A stretch of 64,000 bases of DNA from Dyadobacter sp. 3J3 (GTDB taxonomy: Bacteria; Bacteroidota; Bacteroidia; Cytophagales; Spirosomataceae). The position numbers were made by a program, and so were the translations under genes. The stretch covers positions 40,331 through 104,330 of the forward strand of contig NZ_VTOL01000017.1 of the NCBI RefSeq assembly GCF_009801115.1, read 5' to 3'. The notes beneath the pieces are model-generated. The model was not told the DNA's origin. It made no database searches and worked only from the letters and a program-made list of their open reading frames with translations. Positions 43,625-52,931 of the stretch are shown here, in pieces (positions within the stretch are counted from its first letter, which is position 1; each line of letters opens with the position of its first letter).

Positions 43625-43864
43625 TAGGAAAAAACCGGAAAAATGACCTGATTTTTAATGTAAATTTTAAATTAAAATTCGGCGAAAAATTTCAGGTTTA
43701 ATGAAGGATTCATAGTTTTTGTATCCGTGTAAGTAAAATGAACAGGAATCTAATCAGTATACTAAGTTGTTCTAAATCATGACTTTGTCTGATTATTAAA
43801 AGAGAAATTCCTGTTCACTTCGTCCAATTAGGCTACTAGTGCAGAAAAACCCGCAACCACCTAA

Positions 43865-44281
43865 TCAACCGACATTAAGATATTCTCCAGCGAGTGTTTC
43901 CTGAATTTCCACAATTCTTCTCCGTGCAATTGGTAGTTGTTTGCCACCGTTCAGTACAACCCTGTCCGGATTAATACGAGCCAAAAGGTGCATCGGATTA
44001 ATCATGTATGACTTATGTATACGCAAAAATCCTGCATTTAGAATTTTCTGGATGGCTTTCATCGTCTTGGAAATAAGATAACGCTTGCCCTGTGTCGTGT
44101 ATACGTAGGTGTAATTCCCGTCTCCCTGAAGATACACGATTTCATGGAATTCGAGCAATAGTATTTTACAACCCAGGTGTACATTAATTACATTTCCCGT
44201 TTTTTTAATTGCTGAAATTGTCATGTTTTCAAAGGGCTGGTTTAATAATGTTTTCATCACGTTTTTAAGATTAAGACCCAT
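43865..44281 (-). CDS. LytTR-domain DNA-binding protein without receiver domain
   Basis: Protein of 138 residues that consists almost only of a LytTR DNA-binding domain (~35-135). The motif run is HEIVYLQGDGNYTYVYT, then FLRIHKSYMINPMHL and LPIARRR. LytTR proteins usually end a response regulator, but this one lacks a receiver, so it cannot be phosphorylated directly and must be controlled another way. An internal ATG at 44257 is an alternative start. It converges with the BlaI/M56 operon; a shared role is not shown. Confidence 0.88.
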   Translation of the reverse strand: MGLNLKNVMKTLLNQPFENMTISAIKKTGNVINVHLGCKILLLEFHEIVYLQGDGNYTYVYTTQGKRYLISKTMKAIQKILNAGFLRIHKSYMINPMHLLARINPDRVVLNGGKQLPIARRRIVEIQETLAGEYLNVG

Positions 44282-44860
44282 TTGCAGGGCCGGGTTAATA
44301 AAAATTTTTGATCCAAATAGTGTTTTAGAAATTAATTAAGTTTTGTAAAAAAGCTGACAGCTAACACATCCTTCCGGATGGTAATAGGTTAGTCGTGATG
44401 GAATGGGAGGGAGGTAACAAGAATTAAGTTTTTTCGGAAAATTTTTTAAACCAAGTCCGGGAGGGTGGCGTATTCTTTTTGAATAAATAGTCTTAAAATC
44501 AAATGTAATGATTTTTATAGCGCTATATATCAGTCTGTTGTTGTGGAGGTATTTATTTTTTTTGACTTTTTCTGCTGAAATATTTTCTCAATAAATCAGC
44601 CTCGTAAAGTTTTTTTTCTGAGAAAAACTGGTTTTAACCATAATCCTGAATAACCCGGCTTTGGCATAAATTTTTATCCTTTAAGCGTGGTCAGTTGAAA
44701 GCTGTTTGCAATACTTTCAAATTTTTTTTAGAACACACTGCATTAATCCGACAAGACGTTGCGTACATGCTAATGTTATCATTTTGTAATCAATGATTTT
44801 GACCGAAATTTTACTCCTTTTAAACGGTTAACATTGAACAGAAATACGAAAACTCAGCTT
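44282..44860. other. Long intergenic region between LytTR and GT39 genes
   Basis: No gene is seen in these 579 AT-rich bases. A hairpin, CATCC-TTCC-GGATG with outer CTAAC/GTTAG pairs, lies at 44361-44392 in the LytTR leader. A weak terminator-like TTGAAAG...CTTTCAA followed by TTTTTTTT lies at 44696-44729. Confidence 0.3.
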
Positions 44861-46528
44861 ATGAAAACAACCGAACTTTCTTTGCAGCGATATTTTCCAT
44901 GGTTACTAATAATCGGGATATTACTGAATATGCCCGGTTTGTGGCTCGATGTAATGGAACCGGATGGTGCTTTGTATGCCACAATTGCCAAACACATCGT
45001 GCTTCACAATGACTGGATTAATTTATTCGGAGACGGTCACGACTGGCTTGATAAGCCTCATTTTCCGTTCTGGATGGCTGCTGTCAGTTATAAGCTCTTT
45101 GGCATTAGTGGTTTCGCATATAAGTTTCCGGCATTCGTTTTCTGGCTGGTAAGTCTTTTTTATACCTATGTCACTGCCCGGGATTTATTCAATGCCACCG
45201 TGGCCAAAATCGCATTATTGCTTTATACAGTTGCATTACACAGTACACTGGCCAATTTTGATGTACGGGCAGAACCGTATTTGACGGCATGCACCATTGC
45301 AGCCGTTTGGCATATGCTCAATATTTATAAGGGCAAACACTGGATTCATATCGTTGCGGCTGCTTTTTTTATCGCTTGTGCAGTCATGACAAAAGGGATT
45401 TTTATTCTTATAACCATAGGCTCGGGATGGTTTATTTTCTTGGTTATCACGAAACAGTGGAGACAGTTCCTGAATTACCGCTGGTGGGTTATGATGGGGC
45501 TTTCTTTTATTTTTATTCTACCCGAATTATATAGTTTATATGTCCAGTTTGACCTGCATCCCGAGAAAGTAGTCTTCGGCAGAACCAATGTTTCCGGCCT
45601 TCGTTTTTTTTTCTGGGATAGTCAGTTTGGGCGGTTTTTTAACACGGGTCCCATTAAAGGAAGTGGAGATCTCAGCTTCTTTTTACACACAACTTTATGG
45701 GCATTTTTGCCTTGGTCGGCCGGTTTGGTGGGAGGATTGGTGTATTTATTCCGGTATGAAAGAGACAAGAATTCACTAAGATGGATTCTTTATGGCAGTT
45801 CTCTGGTTACATTTTTACTATTTTCTTTATCAAAATTTCAGCTGCCGCATTATATCGTTATAGAATTTCCCTACTTCGCTATAATCACTGCCTACTTTTT
45901 ATATCAAAAAGCAAATGATCCGGTCCTTGACTGGTTTGCCAAGATTCAAAGTGGACTTTTGTATATTTTATGCGGTTTGATCTTGTATCTATTTTACATC
46001 ACGGACATACAAAATGCCTGGATCGGAGCTGTACTGGCTGTTTCGATTGCGATCATTTCTGCGTTTTTGAGGGATAAAATTGTGTTGAGGAAGATACTTT
46101 TCCGGGGATATGCCACTGCTTTAATGTTGTATATTTTTCTATTTGTTTTCTTCTATCCTTTTTTACTTCAATACCAGTCAGGCGCAAGTGCTGCCAGGCT
46201 AATTTCTCAAAAAGAGGATGATATTCCAGTGGCTTCCTATCAATCATTTTCCTACGCTTTCGAGTTTTATACACCGGCGGGAGTAAATCTTATCAAAAGC
46301 AGCAATCAGCTGGATGATTTTATTGATGATCAAAATCCCTGTTATTTGTACACCTCTGCTGCGGTAGGAGATAGTCTGATCCGGTCAGGAGTAGATGCTG
46401 AAATCGTTTCCGCCTCGAAAAATTTCCATATTACAAAACTTAAAATGGGATTTCTGGATCACAAAAAGAGAGGGCAGGCACTTGAAACAAGATACCTGCT
46501 CTACATCAATGAAACCGATTTCGACTAA
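44861..46528 (+). CDS. GT39/ArnT-like membrane glycosyltransferase
   Basis: Polytopic enzyme of 555 residues with 10-12 hydrophobic helices. The first loop holds the family's acidic motif, DVMEPDGALYATIAKHIV, followed by WLDKPHFPFWMAAVSYKLFG. A later conserved block is GRFFNTGPIKGSGDLSFFLHTTLWAFLPWS. The enzyme takes sugar from a polyprenyl-phosphate donor to a lipid or protein at the outer face of the inner membrane. The ATG at 44861 is preferred over a TTG at 44834. It converges with a beta-barrel gene. Confidence 0.9.
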   Translation: MKTTELSLQRYFPWLLIIGILLNMPGLWLDVMEPDGALYATIAKHIVLHNDWINLFGDGHDWLDKPHFPFWMAAVSYKLFGISGFAYKFPAFVFWLVSLFYTYVTARDLFNATVAKIALLLYTVALHSTLANFDVRAEPYLTACTIAAVWHMLNIYKGKHWIHIVAAAFFIACAVMTKGIFILITIGSGWFIFLVITKQWRQFLNYRWWVMMGLSFIFILPELYSLYVQFDLHPEKVVFGRTNVSGLRFFFWDSQFGRFFNTGPIKGSGDLSFFLHTTLWAFLPWSAGLVGGLVYLFRYERDKNSLRWILYGSSLVTFLLFSLSKFQLPHYIVIEFPYFAIITAYFLYQKANDPVLDWFAKIQSGLLYILCGLILYLFYITDIQNAWIGAVLAVSIAIISAFLRDKIVLRKILFRGYATALMLYIFLFVFFYPFLLQYQSGASAARLISQKEDDIPVASYQSFSYAFEFYTPAGVNLIKSSNQLDDFIDDQNPCYLYTSAAVGDSLIRSGVDAEIVSASKNFHITKLKMGFLDHKKRGQALETRYLLYINETDFD

Positions 46529-46539
46529 CGGATTTTGCC

Positions 46540-47133
46540 TTAAAACGAATAACCAATTCCAACACGACCGCCCGAGTTGATCATACTTCGTCTGGATCCC
46601 TGGTGTGAACCCGCAATGCCAATGAATGCATGTCTTTCCAAAAATGGATTGACAAAAATGGAAACATTCCTGAATTTATATTTTAAACCGGCACCCAATC
46701 CAAATCCGATACCTGATTGTTTGTTAATATCATTTTCCTTTTTATCAATCTCTGTATCGATAAGCGCACCACCGTTGATAAAAAGATATCTCAAAAATGT
46801 TAAATGTGCATATACAGGGATGGAGATAAGTTTGGCTGTTTTCTGATTGTAGGGAATCGTTACATCAGGATTGTCCACGTAATCAAGTTTGAAATGATAA
46901 TTTGAATATTCAATTCCAGTTTCAATTGTAATAATCTTAGTGCTTTTCATAAGATATCTTATTCCAAAGGAACTTGATGCTACCGGTTTGTATCCGGCTC
47001 CACCAACGACATCTCCATTATACACAGGTTCCGGATTTGAAAGTGCATAAGTCAGAAATAACGTATTGTCATTTTGAGCGAAACAGGCAGAATTTAATAA
47101 AAGTAGCAGACTTAAAAAGAAGAGGTTTTTCAT
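46540..47133 (-). CDS. Outer-membrane beta-barrel protein (PorT-like)
   Basis: Small barrel of 197 residues. A signal peptide (MKNLFFLSLLLLLNSACFA) is followed by alternating strands such as SSFGIRYLMKSTKIITIETGIEY and GIGFGLGAGLKYKFRNVS. It ends with GGRVGIGYSF, an outer-membrane C-terminal signature with final aromatic Phe. The function is unknown. It stands between a convergent GT39 gene and a CAP protein gene on its own strand. Confidence 0.8.
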   Translation of the reverse strand: MKNLFFLSLLLLLNSACFAQNDNTLFLTYALSNPEPVYNGDVVGGAGYKPVASSSFGIRYLMKSTKIITIETGIEYSNYHFKLDYVDNPDVTIPYNQKTAKLISIPVYAHLTFLRYLFINGGALIDTEIDKKENDINKQSGIGFGLGAGLKYKFRNVSIFVNPFLERHAFIGIAGSHQGSRRSMINSGGRVGIGYSF

Positions 47134-47199
47134 AACAATTTGAGTAAAATTTAAATTACTAATATTGGTGTTAAGATAGTGTATGTCAGTGACATTCTA

Positions 47200-47871
47200 T
47201 CATTTTTCTCCACCAAAATTTTGAACCAGTCGTCCATAAGGTGCACGTCTTTCCTGGTAAGGAGCGGGGCTTAGTCTGGCTGCACATCCTAAATAAGTAT
47301 ATTGTTTATTTAAAAGATTTGCGCGGTGTGGTTTAGATTCCATCCATTTGCTAACACAATAGTGGGCATAATCTGCATAGGTGTAGGGTTGGCAAACGAT
47401 ATTTTCTTCTATATCAATATATTCATATCGACGTTTTTGGGAATCCCAGTGGGCGCCAAACCATTGTTTTGTAATCAATGTCTGATACTGTCCGATGTTT
47501 TCTGCCGTCCGCATAAAACGTTTGGTGATCAACTCAATCCTTTTATCAGCGGTTCTTTCAAAACCGCTGTATGGATTTCTGTGATTATAGAAATTGTTGA
47601 CGATCATCGAACGTGCATGGTTGGATGAAGATAGATATAAGCTAAAATCATAGTTGAAAATCGGTATTCCGTTTTTTCGACGGGCTTCGTTGCTGGCCTG
47701 GAAGATAGCCGCATCCAGTAATAAAGTATCTGGCGCAGTTAGAGGAATGATTTGCTGTAATTTTGGTAAGGCGAAAAAGTCCTCATCCGTCATTCCGTAA
47801 TACCCGAGCTTGCCACTGTTGAGGAGTGAATATACATCCAAAAATAATCCAAAGATTATAAAATATCGCAT
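47200..47871 (-). CDS. CAP/SCP-domain secreted protein
   Basis: Protein of 223 residues with a hydrophobic N-terminus acting as a signal or anchor and a CAP (cysteine-rich secretory/PR-1) domain. The domain has FQASNEARRKNGIPIFNYD at the start and HARSMIVNNFYNHRNPY with a candidate His. The closing block is YCVSKWMESKPHRANLLNKQ, a family hallmark. CAP proteins have varied extracellular roles, and the bacterial ones are mostly undefined. The ATG at 47871 is preferred to a TTG at 47880. Confidence 0.85.
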   Translation of the reverse strand: MRYFIIFGLFLDVYSLLNSGKLGYYGMTDEDFFALPKLQQIIPLTAPDTLLLDAAIFQASNEARRKNGIPIFNYDFSLYLSSSNHARSMIVNNFYNHRNPYSGFERTADKRIELITKRFMRTAENIGQYQTLITKQWFGAHWDSQKRRYEYIDIEENIVCQPYTYADYAHYCVSKWMESKPHRANLLNKQYTYLGCAARLSPAPYQERRAPYGRLVQNFGGEK

Positions 47872-47977
47872 GGCGGGCAAACTTTAAGTCCCTCAAATTT
47901 ATTGATTTAGTTTTGTAAAATAATGTAAAAGTGATGAAATTTAAAAATGCAAAAGAAGTATAAGTTATTGTGACAAC

Positions 47978-48020
47978 CAAAAATAAAAAGCAGTGATAAA
48001 CGAATTTACCACTGCTTTTA
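47978..48020 (-). terminator. Intrinsic terminator after the DUF1080 gene
   Basis: AAAAGCAGTG (47986-47995) pairs with CACTGCTTTT (48010-48019). On the minus strand the stem is followed by a T-rich run. Confidence 0.8.
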
Positions 48021-48050
48021 TATGCTTTGTTTTGAAAAAATATTGTCTTT

Positions 48051-49025
48051 TTATTTGGCAGGAGTTATGACAATGTTACGATACTCAACCGGACCGTGAT
48101 CGCCCTGAATAAGTAATGGACCTGGTTCTCCTTCGTTGCTATCTAACGCACCGCCGGTAATACCAGGAATTTCCTGATTTGTGATTACCGTTTTACCATT
48201 TACAGCCAATGTCAGAATTCTGCCAACAAGTGTCAGGTCAAAAGTTTGCCATTCTCCCGGTTCTTTTGCCATCATTTCACTTGGACTGATAAATCCGTAA
48301 ACTGCTCCCAATTGATCCACGGCTGGTTCGAGGCCTTTGCCGTCGGTCACCTGCATTTCGTAGCGGCCTCTCAAATACACGCCACTATTGCTTCCTTTTG
48401 GAATGCGGAATTCGGCATGCAATTTGAAATCACCGTATTTAGCATCTGTTATCAGGTTTGCACCTGATTTCTCACTTTTTAAAATACCGTCTTTGGCAAT
48501 CCACTGATTTGTGCCTTCGGCGTGCCATCCTTTTATTTCATTTCCACCCGTTAATGGAATCGCTTTTCCCCAAACTGGCTGTGTCGTTTTACGTAGTGAC
48601 GGTGCACGAACACCCGTCCAGTTATACGTTTTTCCATCCACAGTATTCATCGTTCCGGTAAGTTTATCACCTGAAAGTGAGCCTTCAACTGTTAAATCTT
48701 TATCTCCTTTTTCCCACTGCGGTGGAATTGCGAAGGTTAATTTTCCATCCTTGAAATGAACTTCCGAGATAGGACGGGCGCTGCCTGAAAAGCCAACAAA
48801 TTGTCCAATCAAAGTGTGATTTCCTGAATGTCTCACTTCCAGCCAGGAAGGTGAAGGTTTTCCAGCTACGTCAACCGTAATATCCCAACGGCCTTCAAGT
48901 GGTGATGCAAGCGGTTTTACAAGATTACTGGCCATAGCTGACCCAACAGCTATCAGTAAAGAAAGTACCGGAAGAAAAAAATACCGGGAAAGATGTTTGT
49001 GGTTTGTCAGGAATATTTTTCGCAT
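48051..49025 (-). CDS. DUF1080 family protein (3-keto-disaccharide hydrolase-like)
   Basis: Secreted protein of 324 residues. A signal peptide (about 1-32) is followed by a lipocalin-like beta-domain (EGRWDITVDVAGKPSPSWLE). The DUF1080 concanavalin-like fold spans residues ~150-324, with GNEIKGWHAEGTNQWIAKDG and AEFRIPKGSNSGVYLRGRYE, the hallmark stretches. Some DUF1080 enzymes hydrolyse 3-keto-glycosides, and this family fits sugar scavenging by the host. The gene is a single unit and ends in a good terminator. Confidence 0.9.
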   Translation of the reverse strand: MRKIFLTNHKHLSRYFFLPVLSLLIAVGSAMASNLVKPLASPLEGRWDITVDVAGKPSPSWLEVRHSGNHTLIGQFVGFSGSARPISEVHFKDGKLTFAIPPQWEKGDKDLTVEGSLSGDKLTGTMNTVDGKTYNWTGVRAPSLRKTTQPVWGKAIPLTGGNEIKGWHAEGTNQWIAKDGILKSEKSGANLITDAKYGDFKLHAEFRIPKGSNSGVYLRGRYEMQVTDGKGLEPAVDQLGAVYGFISPSEMMAKEPGEWQTFDLTLVGRILTLAVNGKTVITNQEIPGITGGALDSNEGEPGPLLIQGDHGPVEYRNIVITPAK

Positions 49026-49202
49026 ACAATTTTAAGAATATTATAAGCCGTGAATTTACCTATAAATCTTAAATAAATTGTTTTTCATGACAAATGCTGT
49101 GGAATCGAAAGTAATATTGAACTTCGATTTTCTGAAATTTCGGCAAAAACCAAATACCTTTCGGTTAATTAATCCTCCGTAAATTCAACAACCCGATAAG
49201 CC

Positions 49203-50663
49203 ATGAAGATAATCAAAACGCTTCCAGTAGTGATACTGATCATTTATTTTGGACTGGCATGTAGTAAAAAAGAATCAGGAAAAGTAAAAATTTCAGTACA
49301 TGCTACCGGGATGAAAAATTTGAAAGTCCAGGCTTTCACCAACGATATGGTAAGTATGGAACCGGTTGTGATCTCAGAATCTGTGTTGGATAGCTCAGGA
49401 AATGCTGTTTTGGAATTTAAATCTGATCATCCGGTGTTGGGATTTGTGAAAGTGGGAGATATTGAAACCTCAGCATTTTCAAAGCCAGGAGATGAATATG
49501 ATATAATATTGGACAGTCTGCAAAAAGCAGAAGGTGTTCGGTACGAGGGTGACGAGGCCGATATGAATGATTACATCGTAAAATGCGAAGCTGCCCGATT
49601 AAGATTCGAGAGGATAAATGATAAGTATTATTTTCAGCTGGAACCAGATGAGTTTTTATCGTTAAAAGATTCTCTTGAAGCAAATTATCAAAAACTTTAT
49701 ACACTTTTAAAGGAAAAAACAAGACTTGATCCTGAGCTTGAAAGGGTACTGGAAATCCAGCAAAAAATGAACATTACATATTTCGTCCATAATTATGTGC
49801 GCTCGAAATATGGAAGTCAGGGTGAAATTCCAACCGCTTTAAAAAGTATAATTGATAAAACACCAGACGATTCTCTTGTCTTAAACTATAAAATGCGTGT
49901 TTACAGTCTTGTTGTGAACGCATTTTTGGAATCCAGGATTTACGCTCCATTATATCAGGAGCACAAAGATTTGTCGCCAGATTCAATCAATGGAATGATG
50001 CCGCTTTTGGGATCGGCAAAAATTGAAAAATCGGATTATCCGAATTTTATGAAGGAGCTTTTACTAGCTAAAAACGTAAATAACTATCTGGTATTTAGTG
50101 GTATTACTCCTGAGGTAGATTCGATTTATCTTAAATTTAAAAATACTTACAAAAACAAAGATTATTTAAGCGCATTAAAAAAATCGTATGATAAATGGCT
50201 CAGCATCGGGCCGGGAAGACCAGCTCCGGATTTTAGCGGAGATACGCCTGATGGCAGGAAAATAGCTCTTTCGGATCTAAAAGGGAAAATCGTTTATATG
50301 GATGTGTGGGCTACCTGGTGCGGACCTTGCAAAACAGAATTGCCATTTACAAGAAAGATTCAAAAGGATTTCAAGGGCAATGACCAGGTTGCTTTTCTCT
50401 ATGTGTCTATTGACGAAAGTATTCCCGACTGGCATAACATGTTAAAAAAAGATAAAGAATTTGGTGGAATTCATATCAATCAGAAACAACACCAGCAACC
50501 TGGCGCTATTTGGGAGTTGTATCTGATGACGGGAATACCGCGGTATGTGCTGATTGATGCAGAAGGGAAAATTGTACAGTCTAATGCGTCAAGACCTTCG
50601 TCGGGCAAAGTAACTGGCGAAATAAACGCACTTCTGAAACCAAAAAGATTGGTTATTAAATAA
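49203..50663 (+). CDS. TlpA-like thioredoxin lipoprotein
   Basis: Protein of 486 residues. The N-terminus ends FGLACSKK, a weak lipobox placing Cys20 as the lipidated residue. A central beta/helical domain of DUF4369 type (~25-330) precedes a thioredoxin domain (~335-480). The redox motif is WCGPC in VYMDVWATWCGPCKTELPF, and the cis-proline is in TGIPRYVLID. It is a typical Bacteroidota thiol reductase of the periplasm. The gene is separate from its neighbours, and its substrate is unknown. Confidence 0.9.
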   Translation: MKIIKTLPVVILIIYFGLACSKKESGKVKISVHATGMKNLKVQAFTNDMVSMEPVVISESVLDSSGNAVLEFKSDHPVLGFVKVGDIETSAFSKPGDEYDIILDSLQKAEGVRYEGDEADMNDYIVKCEAARLRFERINDKYYFQLEPDEFLSLKDSLEANYQKLYTLLKEKTRLDPELERVLEIQQKMNITYFVHNYVRSKYGSQGEIPTALKSIIDKTPDDSLVLNYKMRVYSLVVNAFLESRIYAPLYQEHKDLSPDSINGMMPLLGSAKIEKSDYPNFMKELLLAKNVNNYLVFSGITPEVDSIYLKFKNTYKNKDYLSALKKSYDKWLSIGPGRPAPDFSGDTPDGRKIALSDLKGKIVYMDVWATWCGPCKTELPFTRKIQKDFKGNDQVAFLYVSIDESIPDWHNMLKKDKEFGGIHINQKQHQQPGAIWELYLMTGIPRYVLIDAEGKIVQSNASRPSSGKVTGEINALLKPKRLVIK

Positions 50664-50687
50664 TAAGGGATTCATTCCTTTATCATT

Positions 50688-51161
50688 TTATACAGTATAT
50701 TTTTGTGCGGAAGAGTTTTCCAGAAATCCTTTCAGACTTCCCAAAGCAGCTTTCCAGGCATCCTGATGGGGTAAAGCGGCTGCCTCTCCTGGTAATCCTT
50801 CCTGTTTTACATGAAGAATACTACCCGATTCTTTGTCTTCAAAGCCAATTGTTAAGATGTACCTTTCATCGGGCAGATCGTTAGAGAAATCCCATTCCCA
50901 ACTATAGACAAGTTTTTCATTAATCCTCACCTGCTGATATTTTCCAGTTACACGAAATTCTTTTTTTTCAAATTCATAAAGTACCTCTCCGCCATCCTCT
51001 AACTCATTTTTTACATCTGAAAGAGAATTTTCCATCGGATACCACCACTGTTTTAGTTTTTCCGGCACGGTCCATGCTTCAAAAAGTGTTTCTGCCGGCA
51101 CTGTAAAGTCCTGGCTGAATTCGATACTATATTCGTTTTCCTTGATTTCCATCGTTGACAT
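50688..51161 (-). CDS. SRPBCC-domain protein (AHSA1-like)
   Basis: Protein of 157 residues with a START/Bet v1-like fold of the AHSA1 group. It holds FTVPAETLFEAWTVPEKLKQWW (the family opening), FRVTGKYQQVRINEKLVYSW, and a long C-terminal helix ending GSLKGFLENSS. Such proteins bind small hydrophobic molecules and are rarely characterised. An internal ATG at 51152 is an alternative start. It converges with the TlpA gene. Confidence 0.9.
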   Translation of the reverse strand: MSTMEIKENEYSIEFSQDFTVPAETLFEAWTVPEKLKQWWYPMENSLSDVKNELEDGGEVLYEFEKKEFRVTGKYQQVRINEKLVYSWEWDFSNDLPDERYILTIGFEDKESGSILHVKQEGLPGEAAALPHQDAWKAALGSLKGFLENSSAQKYTV

Positions 51162-51278
51162 CTGTATAAAGTAAATCTCTGTTTTACATGATAATCTAAA
51201 TCATCCGGCAGCTTGATCAACTATAATAATTATGCCTCCAATAAAGCTCCTTTTTTTAATTTTTATTTGGGAATAAAT

Positions 51279-51313
51279 GCAAAAAGGCCCCGACAAGTAT
51301 CGGGGCCTTTTAT
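51279..51313. terminator. Bidirectional intrinsic terminator
   Basis: AAAAGGCCCCGA (51282-51293) and TCGGGGCCTTTT (51300-51311) form a perfect 12-base stem. It is downstream of the small secreted protein gene at 51467. The rest of the 51162-51466 gap holds only a small ATTTGGT/ACCAAAT hairpin at 51345-51365. Confidence 0.9.
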
Positions 51314-51466
51314 ACTTATGCTATATCTTAAAGAGGTAGTTGAAATTTGGTAAAGTACACCAAATAACCTTTGCAAAACTGTCTTGGGGAAGAGTAAATC
51401 ATAAGTATTATCCATACCTATATTTACTCGTTTATCCTTCTGACCGCTTTTTTTGCTTCAATTATT

Positions 51467-51703
51467 TTACTTGATGCTTTTCAATTTTAGCTCAACAATA
51501 TTTGCTTTTTGAATGGCAGTTTTTGTTGATTCTGCTGATAAATTAACACGTTGTGGTGCTGGACCGTCCAAAATTGGAAGAGAAGCTGGCAAGATTTTGT
51601 TTATCAGGGTAACTTTTGATTTTTCTTCGTTAGAAGCAATAGCACTTGTTGCGATAGTCAATGCTAATAAAGCCAATGCTATCATTTTGTTTGCATTTTT
51701 CAT
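51467..51703 (-). CDS. Small secreted hypothetical protein
   Basis: A 78-residue protein with a clear signal peptide (MKNANKMIALALLALTIATSAIA) and a short basic mature part (KVTLINKILPASLPILDGPA, then LSAESTKTAIQKANIVELKL). I do not recognise it. A -7 element TATATTTG lies upstream on the minus strand (51752-51759), and a terminator lies downstream, so it looks like a genuine monocistronic gene. The role is unknown. Confidence 0.65.
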   Translation of the reverse strand: MKNANKMIALALLALTIATSAIASNEEKSKVTLINKILPASLPILDGPAPQRVNLSAESTKTAIQKANIVELKLKSIK

Positions 51704-51751
51704 AGATAATCATTTTTACAACTTTTCTGTTGTTGTTGTTTTATTACAATG

Positions 51752-51759
51752 CAAATATA
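51752..51759 (-). promoter_or_regulatory. Candidate -7 element of the small secreted protein gene
   Basis: On the minus strand this reads TATATTTG (plus-strand CAAATATA), 49 bases before the ATG at 51703. No clear -33 element was found. Confidence 0.4.
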
Positions 51760-52094
51760 CTACATATAATTATAAAATGTACACTCAGTGAAAGTTATGT
51801 ATATTTTTTCATTTTATTTTTAGCCCTAATTTAGCTTAAATATTGATTTTTCACCAAACTATATATAGGATTATTTAAATATTAAAATCTGGAATGTAAC
51901 CATTTTGTATAAAACAGAGCCTAATAAGATTTTGACTTGTTGGCTGCATAGCAATGATCTTATCAGTTAAAGTTTTGGATCGATACTTTATATTGACAAA
52001 ATGTGTCTTTCTGAAATTTTATTCTGAATGGACTTTACTAATGGGCAATTTTCGGGGATTTGTGCAATTTTATTTTTTATGAGGCTAAAAATAT

Positions 52095-52122
52095 TTTGAA
52101 AATAATTTAAAATATTTTCAAA
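52095..52122. other. AT-rich hairpin downstream of the acyl carrier gene
   Basis: TTTGAAAATA (52095-52104) and TATTTTCAAA (52113-52122) form a perfect 10-base stem around ATTTAAAA. The 51704-52202 stretch holds the promoter element at 51752-51759 and this hairpin, but no further gene. It could be a weak terminator for the leftward gene. Confidence 0.35.
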
Positions 52123-52202
52123 GATTGATTCAACGGTCATTTCTAGCACGGGATCACGACCCGAATTTCAAGTTGAAATGAAGAATGTCATGAATTATAT
52201 GT

Positions 52203-52436
52203 TCAGGCTTCGGCTCTTTTCTTTACCAGATAATCGGAAAACTGTTTTACTGTTTGAAGGTCCTGATACTCTTCGTCAGGAATGGCAATTTTAAACATAT
52301 CTTCCATTTGTAAAATCAGGTCGACGGTATCCAGACTATCCAGACCGAGGTCTTTCGAAAGATGTGAATCTTCCGTGATGGATGTAAAAGGCAGGCCGGA
52401 GTTCACTGCGAGAAGTGCCCTGAGTTGATCATTCAT
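52203..52436 (-). CDS. Acyl carrier protein, stand-alone
   Basis: A 77-residue acidic helical protein with the phosphopantetheine attachment motif DLGLDSLDTVDL; Ser34 is the modified residue. It carries acyl chains as thioesters. The main fatty-acid ACP normally sits beside fabF/fabG, but here no synthesis genes surround it, so it may serve a specialised lipid or secondary pathway. It differs from typical AcpP in the loop VNSGLPFTSITEDSHL. The 52437-52931 gap to the right shows no gene or clear motif. Confidence 0.9.
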   Translation of the reverse strand: MNDQLRALLAVNSGLPFTSITEDSHLSKDLGLDSLDTVDLILQMEDMFKIAIPDEEYQDLQTVKQFSDYLVKKRAEA

Positions 52437-52931
52437 ATGAAAAGTATTTAAGATTTTTAAAACGGAAATGTTTCCAGGTAAAAATTACTTCATATGATCA
52501 GCGCTGTCTTTTTCTGCTTTTGTTATAAAATTTTACATGCTCGCCAATTAGCAAGCTATCCTTCAAATAGCAGTACATGCAAAGACGCGATAATGTGGCA
52601 AACCATCTAATTTTTAAGATTTGTTAACATAAAAGACGCCTTCCGGAGCTGATGATGGTTGAGTAAAAATAGTGAAATTAATGTAGACCGCCATATTGCA
52701 TGGCAACACAGTCTAATGGATCAAATTGTCACATTAACGACTGGTTGCAGGTTGATTTACTTTATAATTTCGAGAAGAACTTGTAATTTTTTGAGAATAT
52801 TGTAATTTATTTGGACGAATTTAAAATAAGACTAATCTTGTGTATATTAATTCAATTTGGAATGATTAAGTCTAATGATTTGACATTCTTTTTTTTAAAG
52901 AAGTTATTGAACTATACGGTCTGGCGTTTAT

